Translations under genes and position numbers: made by a program | The notes under the pieces: generated by a model | The model's database searches: none | What the model was told of the DNA's origin: nothing | What the model saw: the letters and a program-made list of their open reading frames with translations, nothing else | Part shown: positions 24,613-32,187 of the stretch, in pieces | Position numbering within the stretch: the first letter of the stretch is position 1 | Layout of the letters: each line of letters opens with the position of its first letter | Origin: Bacteroidota bacterium | GTDB taxonomy: Bacteria; Bacteroidota; Bacteroidia; UBA7662; CANHCV01 | Assembly (NCBI GenBank): GCA_947501265.1 | Contig: CANMVY010000013.1 | Span: 1-63,826 of the forward strand | Direction of reading: 5' to 3' | DNA length: 63,826 nucleotides

Positions 24613-27600
24613 ATGAGAAAACTTTACTTTTTGATGGTGTTTACCATCCTCTCGGTTGCTTCCTTCGCCCAGTCATTGACCATTTCTACCTCTACGGGGA
24701 AAAATGGGTTTTGCGCTGGTTCTTCAGGAGTAACGTTAACGACATCCGATACCTCATCGGCCAGCTATTTGTGGAAAAGAGACTCCGTTGTACTTACGGG
24801 AACATCTTTCTCCATTCTTGCTGACACAGCGGGTATTTACACGGTCATTACCGCAACCGATACGGCAACCATCACCATCAGTGAGTTTGCTCTTCCTACT
24901 CCTGCAGTGGTTTCAGGGTTGTCGGCAACCACCTTTTGCCAGGGCGGAAGCGTTCAACTTGTAAGTAGCGCTTCAGGCTTGTGGAGCAATGGATCAACTT
25001 CCGATACCATTTCCGTAAACGCTGCGGGTACGTATAGTTTAACAATTACCGACACCAACGGATGTTCCAGTACTTCCAATACCATTTCAATTACCGTTAA
25101 CGCATTACCAGCAGCTCCTTCCATCACTGGAACGTTATCTTTCTGCGCTGGTGGACAAACGGTTTTGAACGTTTCTCCAACATCGAACATTTCATGGAAC
25201 AACGGATCTACCGATTCTTCCCTAACCGTTACAGCTGCTGGTAACTACAGCGTAACGTTTACCGATACGCTAGCCGGTTGTACTTCTACTTCCAGCGTTG
25301 CTGTGATCGAGAATGCTTTGCCAAATGCTGCGATTACTGCTTCAAAAGCTCAATTTTGCGCGAATGATACCATTACCTTGTCGGTTGGTGCTTCAGGTAT
25401 TTGGAGTTCAGGAGACACTTCTACATCCATTAACGTTACAACAACAGGAACGTACAGCGTAGTGATTACCGATGCAAACGGATGCGTTAATAGCGATTCC
25501 ATCGTGATGAGCAATTACGTTGCTACTCCCTTCGCATTAAGCACTTCTGGTTCTACCAGCATTTGTGCGAACGGTTCATTGGTGTTGACCACCAACACCA
25601 CCGGCGTTAGCTGGTCAAATGGCGTAACAGCAGATTCCATCACCATTACTACAGCTGGAACTTACCTTGCTACCAAAGCAGGTTTTTGCGGAACTGAAAC
25701 TTCGACCGATTCTTTAATCGTTAGCGTTAACGCTTTACCAGCAGCACCTTCCATTACTGGAACGTTATCTTTCTGCGCTGGTGGACAAACCGTTTTGAAC
25801 GTTTCTCCAACATCGAACATTTCATGGAACAACGGTTCTACCGATTCTTCCTTAACCGTTACAGCTGCTGGTAACTACAGCGTAACATTTACCGATACCC
25901 TTACCGGTTGTACTTCTACTTCCAGCGTTGCTGTGACCGAGAATGCTTTACCCAATGCTGCGATTACTGCTTCAAAAGCTCAGTTTTGTGCGAATGATAC
26001 CATCACCTTGTCGGTTGTTGCTTCAGGTATTTGGAGTTCAGGAGACACTTCTACATCCATTAACGTTACTGCAGCTGGAACGTACAGCGTAGTGATTACC
26101 GATGCAAACGGATGCGTTAATAGCGATTCCATCGTGATGAGCAATTACGTTGCAACTCCATTCGCATTGAGCACATCGGGTACTAGCAGCATTTGTGCGA
26201 ACGGTTCTTTGGTGTTGACCACCAACACCACCGGCGTTAGCTGGTCAACCGGCGTAACAGCAGATTCCATCACCATTACTTCTGCTGGAACGTACTACGC
26301 TACCAAAGCAGGTTTTTGCGGAACTGAAACTTCGACCGATTCTTTGATCGTAAGTGTTACCGCTCTTCCATCTGCCCCAGTAATTACGGCTTCAACTTCA
26401 ACAACGTTTTGCCAAGGTGGATCCGTGACTTTAACGGCTTCCCCCACCAACAACATTACTTGGAATACAAATTCTACCGATAGTTCTATTTCGGTTTCCA
26501 CTTCCGGTTCTTTCACAGCTGTTTTCACAGATACTACAACAGGATGTTCAAATACCTCCAATGCTATTTCTGTTCAGGTGAACGCATTACCCAATGCCAC
26601 AATCAATGCTTCGAAAGCTCAGTTTTGTACGAATGACACCATCACTTTATCAGTTGGTACTTCAGGAATTTGGAGTTCCGGTGATACATCAACTTCCATC
26701 CAAGTAATTGCTGCTGGTACTTACAGCGTGGTAGTTACCGATACCAACGGTTGCGTTGATTCTTCGAACATCGTTCTTTCCAATTACGTTGCTACTCCTA
26801 TCGTAGTTAGTGCATTAGGAAATACCAGTTTCTGTGATGGAAATACCCTTACTTTGGTTTCTTCTGCAACTGGAGTAACTTGGTCGGATAGCACCATTGC
26901 TGATACCTTGGTGGTTGATACCACAGGTGTATTCTTTGTAACCAAGAATGGTTTCTGCGGTGTTGAAACATCGAATTCTATTTCTACAACCGTTAACGCT
27001 CTTCCAACTACTCCGGTGATTACTGCTGCTGGAGCTACCACGTTCTGCCAAGGCGGTTCAGTTCAATTGAACTCTTCTGCAACGGGTACATGGAGCAACG
27101 GGGTAACTGGCGATTCTACCGCTATTACGTCTTCTGGTTCCTACACCGTTTTGGTTCGCGATACCAACGGCTGTACAGCGACTTCTGCCCCAATTTCTGT
27201 TACTGTTAATGCATTACCAACAGCACCTGTTATTACAGGTTCACGTTCGTTGAACATGTGTCTTGGAGATACCATTATGTTAACTGCGAATGGACCTGGA
27301 GTATGGAGTACTGGAGATACCACTTTGAGCATCATGACTTCTACTGCAGGATCCTACAATTACACCGTTCGCGACACCAATGGCTGTAGCAATAATTCAA
27401 GCGCAGTGGTTGTGGTAAACGCCCTTCCAGCTACTCCGGTGATTACCGCTGCTGGTTCAACCACCATTTGTGCTGGCGATACCGTTCGTTTGACTTCTTC
27501 TGCTTCTGGAACATGGAGCACCGGATTTGTAGGCAGCGTATTGCCCGTTACTGCTAGCGGTAGCTTCTTTGTTGTCGTAACCGATAGCAATGGATGTCGT

Positions 27601-28110
27601 TCTGGCTCATTGAACACCAACGTAACGGTGAATCCTGTACCTGCGAAACCAGTGATTACTGCTAATCGCGATACGCTTAATTCAAGTGCTGTTTCTGGTA
27701 ACCAGTGGTTCAATGTAACTACCGGTGCAGTTGCTGGGGCAACCAATCAACAATTGGTGATTCCAGTTACGGGTCGCTACTTTGCGGTAGTTACTCAAAA
27801 CGGCTGTTCTTCCGTTCCTTCCGATACTTTGTTTGTCATCAAGTTGGGTGTTGGAACATTGGCACAAACCGAAGTTCGCGTTTATCCAAATCCAACTTCA
27901 GGCCAAGTTTATGTGAACTTGCCAAATGGAGCGACTCAAGAAGTGATGGTTCAGGTGATGGATGCATCGGGCCGCGTGGTTCGCACTGCTCAATTGTCGA
28001 ACAACCAGAACGCGGTTGAGTTCGATTTATCGGGCATGGCTTCTGGTTTGTACTTGGTACGTTTGAATCAAGGCAACGAAGTGAAAACAGTGAAATTGAT
28101 GGTGAAGTAA
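24613..28110 (+). CDS. Secreted Ig-like repeat protein with type A T9SS tail
   Basis: The 1165-residue product has a signal peptide (MRKLYFLMVFTILSVASFAQ). It is made of beta-rich modules of ~70-100 residues, each with a Cys near the start (TTFCQGGSVQL, SFCAGGQTVL, QFCANDTITL), a W-S-N/T-G motif, SGxYxVxVTD, an NGC motif and a NALP linker. The paired Cys probably form a disulfide within each module. A unit of 210 residues is present three times (167-376, 377-586, 587-798), the first two nearly identical. The C-terminal ~80 residues (VRVYPNPTSGQVYVNL, DASGRVVRT, SGLYLVRL, KLMVK) are a type A sorting domain. An extended surface fibre or adhesin is the likely role. Confidence 0.9.
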   Translation: MRKLYFLMVFTILSVASFAQSLTISTSTGKNGFCAGSSGVTLTTSDTSSASYLWKRDSVVLTGTSFSILADTAGIYTVITATDTATITISEFALPTPAVVSGLSATTFCQGGSVQLVSSASGLWSNGSTSDTISVNAAGTYSLTITDTNGCSSTSNTISITVNALPAAPSITGTLSFCAGGQTVLNVSPTSNISWNNGSTDSSLTVTAAGNYSVTFTDTLAGCTSTSSVAVIENALPNAAITASKAQFCANDTITLSVGASGIWSSGDTSTSINVTTTGTYSVVITDANGCVNSDSIVMSNYVATPFALSTSGSTSICANGSLVLTTNTTGVSWSNGVTADSITITTAGTYLATKAGFCGTETSTDSLIVSVNALPAAPSITGTLSFCAGGQTVLNVSPTSNISWNNGSTDSSLTVTAAGNYSVTFTDTLTGCTSTSSVAVTENALPNAAITASKAQFCANDTITLSVVASGIWSSGDTSTSINVTAAGTYSVVITDANGCVNSDSIVMSNYVATPFALSTSGTSSICANGSLVLTTNTTGVSWSTGVTADSITITSAGTYYATKAGFCGTETSTDSLIVSVTALPSAPVITASTSTTFCQGGSVTLTASPTNNITWNTNSTDSSISVSTSGSFTAVFTDTTTGCSNTSNAISVQVNALPNATINASKAQFCTNDTITLSVGTSGIWSSGDTSTSIQVIAAGTYSVVVTDTNGCVDSSNIVLSNYVATPIVVSALGNTSFCDGNTLTLVSSATGVTWSDSTIADTLVVDTTGVFFVTKNGFCGVETSNSISTTVNALPTTPVITAAGATTFCQGGSVQLNSSATGTWSNGVTGDSTAITSSGSYTVLVRDTNGCTATSAPISVTVNALPTAPVITGSRSLNMCLGDTIMLTANGPGVWSTGDTTLSIMTSTAGSYNYTVRDTNGCSNNSSAVVVVNALPATPVITAAGSTTICAGDTVRLTSSASGTWSTGFVGSVLPVTASGSFFVVVTDSNGCRSGSLNTNVTVNPVPAKPVITANRDTLNSSAVSGNQWFNVTTGAVAGATNQQLVIPVTGRYFAVVTQNGCSSVPSDTLFVIKLGVGTLAQTEVRVYPNPTSGQVYVNLPNGATQEVMVQVMDASGRVVRTAQLSNNQNAVEFDLSGMASGLYLVRLNQGNEVKTVKLMVK
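25111..27006 (+). repeat. Three tandem 630-bp coding repeats
   Basis: Copies start at 25111, 25741 and 26371. Copies 1 and 2 differ at about 40 of 630 positions by my hand count (roughly 93% identical). Copy 3 is much more diverged and slightly longer (636 bp). Confidence 0.85.
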
Positions 28111-28130
28111 TTCATTACCTTCCTATATCG

Positions 28131-28163
28131 TAAAAAGCCCCGAAGAAATTCGGGGCTTTTTTG
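28131..28163 (+). terminator. Rho-independent terminator after the Ig-repeat gene
   Basis: AAAAGCCCCGAA-gaaa-TTCGGGGCTTTT forms a 12-bp stem followed by T residues, about 20 nt after the stop. Confidence 0.92.
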
Positions 28164-28324
28164 TTGGATGATAATCATGCTCATTTCCATGAAAAGAGTT
28201 TGTTTTGACGAATACCAGTACCTCCCTTTAACCCGGCTCAAGGATCACTTGGGGACTACCCTTTTCCCTTCGAGATTCCTCAGGGATCACTCAGGTACCA
28301 CCCTTGGAAACCAGACTTAAAAAA

Positions 28325-28365
28325 CCGGGACTAACATCCACTCCTCCCCGGAAGTAAAGTTAAGG
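28325..28365. repeat. Partial copy of the dispersed element (left end)
   Basis: CCGGGACTAACATCCACTCC and the following TCCCCGGAAGTAAAGTTAAGG parallel the left end of copy B about 180 bp downstream (GGGACTACG...CCCTCCCC, then AGAAGTAAAGTTAAGG). The palindromic core does not follow. Confidence 0.65.
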
Positions 28366-28506
28366 TATATAGCCGTTTCAATCGTTTCCAAATTTCTTCT
28401 ACGATGGAGGAATAGTTATTTAGAAATTTTTTTAAATCCTCTATTCTCAAAGATTTTATCAAGATCAGGAGAGGAAGAACTCCCCCAAAAAAAATTAAAC
28501 ATAAAC

Positions 28507-28686
28507 GAGGGACTACGTCTCGCCCCTCCCCAGAAGTAAAGTTAAGGCGTAATTTTTCGCTATTCGTATTGAAACGTTTATAATCGTTTACTTACGTTTA
28601 TAAACGTTTCATTTACGACTAATGCCCCAAAAAGCCGTAAATTGCTCTTGGTGGGGGAGGGCGGTCCCTGAGTCTAATCGAAGGGG
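28507..28686. repeat. Dispersed ~175-bp inverted-end element, copy B
   Basis: It has the same architecture as copy A at 12933-13106: a GC-rich left end, AAGTAAAGTTAAGG, the AAACGTTTATAA/TTATAAACGTTT palindrome, ATTTACGACTAATGCCCC, AGCCGTAAATTGCTCT, and a right end GGGCGGTCCCTGAGTC with ATCGAAGGGG that is the reverse of a REP-like unit. The core is almost identical to copy A. Confidence 0.78.
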
Positions 28687-28808
28687 ATTTATCCCCCATG
28701 ATCCAATTCATTTTTTTGCAACTCAATGTAGGAAAATGCTTCATAAAGAGACCATTAAGAATTCGATGACAGGTCCCTGAGTCCAATCGAATGGGGATTT
28801 ATCCCCCG
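28662..28808. repeat. Two copies of a GGTCCCTGAGTC...GGGGATTTATCCCC hairpin unit
   Basis: The first copy (about 28662-28698) overlaps the right end of element B; the second is at about 28771-28808. Each contains the palindrome GGGGATttATCCCC and is followed by a T-rich stretch, so they could also act as weak terminators. Confidence 0.7.
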
Positions 28809-28950
28809 TTGAATGTAATTTTTTTAGATGGATTTATCCGTTATTGGCAATGGCCTTTTTCAATGTTTCTAAATACAGGGTTTATTCATCCTTCCTTGGG
28901 TCATTTTTGGTGTATACCTATTTAAGGTAGAGACAAAATCAGTTCCACAG

Positions 28951-28981
28951 AAAAAGGGTTGCTATTTGGCAACCCTTTTTC
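28951..28981. terminator. Terminator after the tlpA-like gene, bidirectional
   Basis: AAAAGGGTTGC-tattt-GGCAACCCTTTT forms an 11-bp stem with an A-run before and a T-run after it. It lies 20 bp beyond the end of the minus-strand gene. Confidence 0.88.
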
Positions 28982-29000
28982 TATTAGAAAGTGCAATTTT

Positions 29001-29537
29001 TTATTTCGCAATTTTGCTCAAAGCATCGGTCAGTGCAGCTCCTCGCAAATTCACCCCAATAATTTTTCGATTTCCATCGATCAAATAATTGGTAGGAATG
29101 GAACTAATGCCCCAAGCTGCACCAATATCAGATCTCCAACCTTTCAAATCACTCACGTGGTTAGGCCATGCTAAACCATCGCTCGCAATGGCATTCACCC
29201 AGTTTTCCTTCTTGGTGTCCAAAGAAATATTGAAAACCGTAAATCCTTTACCGCCTTGGAAGGATTTGCTTTTGTATTGTTGAAAAGCAGCCACCACATT
29301 CGGGTTCTCGGCCCGACAAGGTCCACACCAGCTTGCCCAAAAATCAATCAGTACAATTTTTCCTTTTAACGAGGATAATTTCAAGGTTTTTCCCTCAGGG
29401 GAAATTCCAATGATTTCAGGGGCAATGTCGCCCATCTTGTACTTGGGCTCGTATTGAAATGGGGCCGAAGTGTTGCTTTTGAAGCTGATGGCTCCCAGAC
29501 CCACCAACATACTTAGAAGTAGAAATGCTTTTTTCAT
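29001..29537 (-). CDS. TlpA-like thioredoxin-fold protein, exported
   Basis: The 178-residue protein starts MKKAFLLLSMLVGLGAIS, a signal peptide or membrane anchor. The frame is open 13 codons upstream into the murA end, but the ATG at 29537 fits the signal sequence. The redox motif is WCGPC (70-74) in IVLIDFWASWCGPC, with the cis-Pro in SIPTNYLID, so it should be an active thiol-disulfide reductase in the periplasm. The segment GMxAPEI-like (MGDIAPEIIGIS) is typical of TlpA/ResA proteins. Confidence 0.92.
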   Translation of the reverse strand: MKKAFLLLSMLVGLGAISFKSNTSAPFQYEPKYKMGDIAPEIIGISPEGKTLKLSSLKGKIVLIDFWASWCGPCRAENPNVVAAFQQYKSKSFQGGKGFTVFNISLDTKKENWVNAIASDGLAWPNHVSDLKGWRSDIGAAWGISSIPTNYLIDGNRKIIGVNLRGAALTDALSKIAK

Positions 29538-29542
29538 TGTTG

Positions 29543-29550
29543 CAAGTTTA
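29543..29550 (-). promoter_or_regulatory. -7-like box (TAAACTTG) 5 nt before the tlpA-like start
   Basis: It has one mismatch to TAnnTTTG, overlaps the last codons of murA and lies 5 nt before the ATG, the same gap as at DUF4290 and ruvC. Confidence 0.4.
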
Positions 29551-30861
29551 CGAAACGCGAACAATATTCGCGCCAATTTTATTTAAACGTTGATCGATAT
29601 TTTGATAACCTCGATCGATTTGATCGATGGCGTAAATGGTGCTGCTTCCTTCTGCCGATAGAGCTGCAATGAGCAAGGAAACTCCAGCACGAATATCAGG
29701 ACTGGTCATTTTGATGCCGCGCAATGCGTATGCTCGGTCAATACCAATCACCGAAGCGCGGTGAGGATCACACAAAATAATTTGTGCTCCCATGTCAATC
29801 AATTTGTCGACGAAGAACAACCGACTTTCAAACATTTTTTGGTGAATCAAAACACTTCCTTTTGCTTGTGTAGCTACCACCAAAATGATACTTAACAAAT
29901 CTGGAGTGAACCCAGGCCAGGGAGCATCGGATATGGTTAAAATCGAACCATCAATGAAAGTGTCGATTTCGTAATGATCTTGAGCTGGAACGAAAATATC
30001 ATCGCCCCGAAATTCCATTTTTATTCCCAAGCGTTTGAAAACATTGGGAATAACGCCCAACTCAGGGATTTTGCAATTTTTGATGGTGATCTCGCTCCGA
30101 GTCATGGCCGCTAAACCGATGAAGCTTCCAATTTCGATCATGTCGGGAAGCATCTCATGGGAACATCCTCCCAATTTTTCTACTCCCTCAATGGTAATTA
30201 AATTAGAACCAATCCCAGAGATTTTTCCGCCCATTCGGTTGATCATCTTGCACAATTGCTGCAAATACGGTTCGCAGGCAGCATTGTAAATGATGGTTTT
30301 TCCTTCGGCCAAACATGCCGCCATCACCACGTTCGCCGTTCCCGTTACCGAAGCTTCGTCCAACAACATGTACGTTCCCTTCAATCCTTCTTTCGGCGCC
30401 TCCACGCTGTAAAAACTATCGCCAGCGTCGTAATTGAAAGCCGCTCCCAACATTTTGAAACCCAGGAAGTGGGTGTCTAAACGTCGGCGACCAATTTTGT
30501 CTCCTCCCGGTTTGGGCATGTACCCAACGCCATACCGCGCTAATAAAGGGCCCAAAATCATGATGGAACCCCTCAAGTGAGCGGCCTTGTTTTTAAAATC
30601 TTCTCCTTTTAAATAATCAAGGTTCACATCATCGGCAATAAAAGAGCAACGTGAGCGTGTTTCGCGCCTAACTTTCACTCCCATGTCTGCCAATAAATCA
30701 ATCAACTTGTTGACGTCTTGAATGTCGGGAATGTTATCGATGATTACCTCTTCCGGTGTGAGAAGTACCGCAGAGATGATTTGTAATGCTTCGTTTTTTG
30801 CACCTTGAGGCTGAATTTCGCCTTTGAGTTGGTGACCACCTTCAACAATAAAATGTGCCAT
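29548..30861 (-). CDS. murA: UDP-N-acetylglucosamine 1-carboxyvinyltransferase with Asp in the catalytic loop
   Basis: The 437-residue enzyme adds enolpyruvate to UDP-GlcNAc, the first committed step of peptidoglycan synthesis. It has the substrate-binding QGAKNEALQ (19-27), RGSIMILGPLLARYG and the loop PKPGGDKIGRRRLDTH. The position of the usual catalytic-loop Cys (Cys115 in E. coli, GGCTIG) is Asp121 here (codon at 30499-30501). An Asp at this site is known from mycobacterial and chlamydial MurA and gives fosfomycin insensitivity. It starts inside the DUF4290 stop (TAATG). Length is slightly longer than the usual ~420. Confidence 0.95.
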   Translation of the reverse strand: MAHFIVEGGHQLKGEIQPQGAKNEALQIISAVLLTPEEVIIDNIPDIQDVNKLIDLLADMGVKVRRETRSRCSFIADDVNLDYLKGEDFKNKAAHLRGSIMILGPLLARYGVGYMPKPGGDKIGRRRLDTHFLGFKMLGAAFNYDAGDSFYSVEAPKEGLKGTYMLLDEASVTGTANVVMAACLAEGKTIIYNAACEPYLQQLCKMINRMGGKISGIGSNLITIEGVEKLGGCSHEMLPDMIEIGSFIGLAAMTRSEITIKNCKIPELGVIPNVFKRLGIKMEFRGDDIFVPAQDHYEIDTFIDGSILTISDAPWPGFTPDLLSIILVVATQAKGSVLIHQKMFESRLFFVDKLIDMGAQIILCDPHRASVIGIDRAYALRGIKMTSPDIRAGVSLLIAALSAEGSSTIYAIDQIDRGYQNIDQRLNKIGANIVRVS

Positions 30862-31502
30862 TAGTAACGATTATTTTTTTTGCCGAATTTCTTAAAATTT
30901 TTGTTTTTGCCACCGTGGTGCCCCTTCCGATTTTGTTGCATCAACGTGGCTTGGTGGGGCACCCGATGCGACGGAAGAACTACACCCTCTTTCAAGGCCA
31001 ATTCTCCATTGGAAAGCTCCCTCAAATCTTCGTTGATTTCATCGTCGGAAACGGCCGTTTGGTGGTAAATGGTGTAGGCCATTTTCATGAAATTACCGAT
31101 GGACTCTGAAAGGGTATTTTTCAAACCATCGTCTTCGGTTTTCATGGCACTTTCGATCATTTTTTCTACCACCTTGCCATAATGCCGCAACTTGATTCTT
31201 TGCTGAGGATAGGGCATGCGGGGTGGTTTTTTGGTAGAATACTCTTCCAAATTGATTTCATAAGGACATTCTACATCGAACTGTTCGCCTGCGATGGCAA
31301 ACAAATGGGTCCATAGTTTTTGTTTATAATCGGAAGAATCTTTGGCGGCTGGAGCCAAATGTGCCATCAAATCAATGATGGTTTGGCATGCTTTATTTCG
31401 TTCTTCTTTGGTTGGAAGATCTTTCGCAATTAGAATGAGATTTTGAACCCCGCGACCGTATTCGGAAATCGTTAAGGGCGGGCGTGAAGTATTGTATTGC
31501 AT
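30861..31502 (-). CDS. DUF4290 family protein
   Basis: The 213-residue protein matches the Bacteroidota family usually encoded directly upstream of murA. Recognisable parts are the start MQYNTSRPPLTISEYGRGVQ, then LMAHLAPAAKDSSDYKQKLWTHL and IKLRHYGKVVEKMIE. The C-terminal ~30 residues are basic and Asn/Gly-rich (HHGGKNKNFKKFGKKNNRY), suggesting contact with nucleic acid or an acidic partner. It is coupled to murA by TAATG. Molecular function is not known. Confidence 0.92.
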   Translation of the reverse strand: MQYNTSRPPLTISEYGRGVQNLILIAKDLPTKEERNKACQTIIDLMAHLAPAAKDSSDYKQKLWTHLFAIAGEQFDVECPYEINLEEYSTKKPPRMPYPQQRIKLRHYGKVVEKMIESAMKTEDDGLKNTLSESIGNFMKMAYTIYHQTAVSDDEINEDLRELSNGELALKEGVVLPSHRVPHQATLMQQNRKGHHGGKNKNFKKFGKKNNRY

Positions 31503-31507
31503 TGGTA

Positions 31508-31515
31508 CAAAAGTA
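31508..31515 (-). promoter_or_regulatory. -7 box (TACTTTTG) 5 nt before the DUF4290 start
   Basis: A perfect TAnnTTTG match on the minus strand, then TACCA and ATG. Transcription would begin at about the A of the start codon, implying a leaderless DUF4290-murA mRNA. Confidence 0.6.
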
Positions 31516-31523
31516 AAAACAAA

Positions 31524-32102
31524 TCACTTGATTCGGTTGGGGTTCGCTGCTAAAAACGAAGACCAATCTTTGGCTTTGGTTTTGGAGCCTGTTCCATCTC
31601 CTTGCAAAAAGTGGCAAACCGCGGCAGCAAGTCCGTCCGTTGCATCCAATTTTCCAGAAAATTTAAACTCCAGCAGGTGTTCCATCATTGCAGCGACTTG
31701 TTCCTTGGAAGCATTTCCGTTTCCGGTGACGCTTTGCTTAATTTTCTTTGGCAAATACTCGAAAATAGGAATATCACGGTACAAGGCAGCCGCCATAGCA
31801 ACGCCTTGGGCTCTACCCAATTTTAACATCGACTGAACGTTTTTTCCGAAAAATGGAGCTTCAATGGCCAATTCATCGGGTTGATATTTTTCAATCAATT
31901 CTAAAAGCGTTTCGAAAATTTTCTTCAATTTGAGGGGATGGTTTTCAATTTTGTTAAGATTTAAAACATTAAGATCTACCAAACTCATTTTTTTTCCCTT
32001 CGTTACGATCACACCGTATCCCATGATGGTTGTGCCGGGATCAATTCCCAAAATTACCCGCTCCGGAGTGGTGGATTGCTGAACTATCTTTGTACTAACC
32101 AC
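31524..32102 (-). CDS. ruvC: Crossover junction endodeoxyribonuclease RuvC
   Basis: The enzyme cuts Holliday junctions. Acidic active-site residues are visible: Asp in LGIDPGTTIMGYGV near the start, Glu in LAIEAPFFGKN and Asp in DATDGLAAAVCHF near the C-terminus. The start is not obvious, because no in-frame ATG precedes the first motif. I prefer the GTG at 32102 (192 residues, close to the family length), which follows a perfect -7 box by 5 nt; a TTG at 32141 would add 13 residues. A basic tail (KAKDWSSFLAANPNRIK) ends the protein. Confidence 0.92.
   Translation of the reverse strand: MVSTKIVQQSTTPERVILGIDPGTTIMGYGVIVTKGKKMSLVDLNVLNLNKIENHPLKLKKIFETLLELIEKYQPDELAIEAPFFGKNVQSMLKLGRAQGVAMAAALYRDIPIFEYLPKKIKQSVTGNGNASKEQVAAMMEHLLEFKFSGKLDATDGLAAAVCHFLQGDGTGSKTKAKDWSSFLAANPNRIK
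32085..32092 (+). promoter_or_regulatory. -7 box (TATCTTTG) for the flippase-like gene
   Basis: A perfect TAnnTTTG match inside the 5' end of ruvC, pointing to the plus-strand genes. It lies about 95 nt before the first usual start codon (TTG 32188). Confidence 0.5.
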
Positions 32103-32107
32103 AACAT

Positions 32108-32115
32108 CAAAAGTA
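32108..32115 (-). promoter_or_regulatory. -7 box (TACTTTTG) 5 nt before the ruvC GTG
   Basis: A perfect TAnnTTTG match on the minus strand. It lies only 15 bp from the plus-strand box at 32085-32092, so the two promoters would compete for polymerase. Confidence 0.5.
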
Positions 32116-32187
32116 ATCAGCAAGTCGACATCATTTTTCAAAAAATACGGCTATCGTTCTCTAAAATGGGCGGTAACGGGAGCTTTT

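Larger units (their letters stand above)
28164..28950. other. Gene-free region made of repeats and hairpins
   Basis: I see no credible gene on either strand here. The region holds degenerate REP-like units (28224-28248 and 28266-28286), a partial element copy (28325-28365), the complete copy B (28507-28686) and two similar hairpin units (28662-28808). AT-rich spacers separate them. From 28809 to 28950 nothing further is recognisable. Confidence 0.8.

Noticed and set aside
24613-28110. Regular repeats resembling a CRISPR-like array
   Set aside because: The period is 630 bp, the frame is open throughout and the repeats translate into Ig-like modules between a signal peptide and a T9SS tail.
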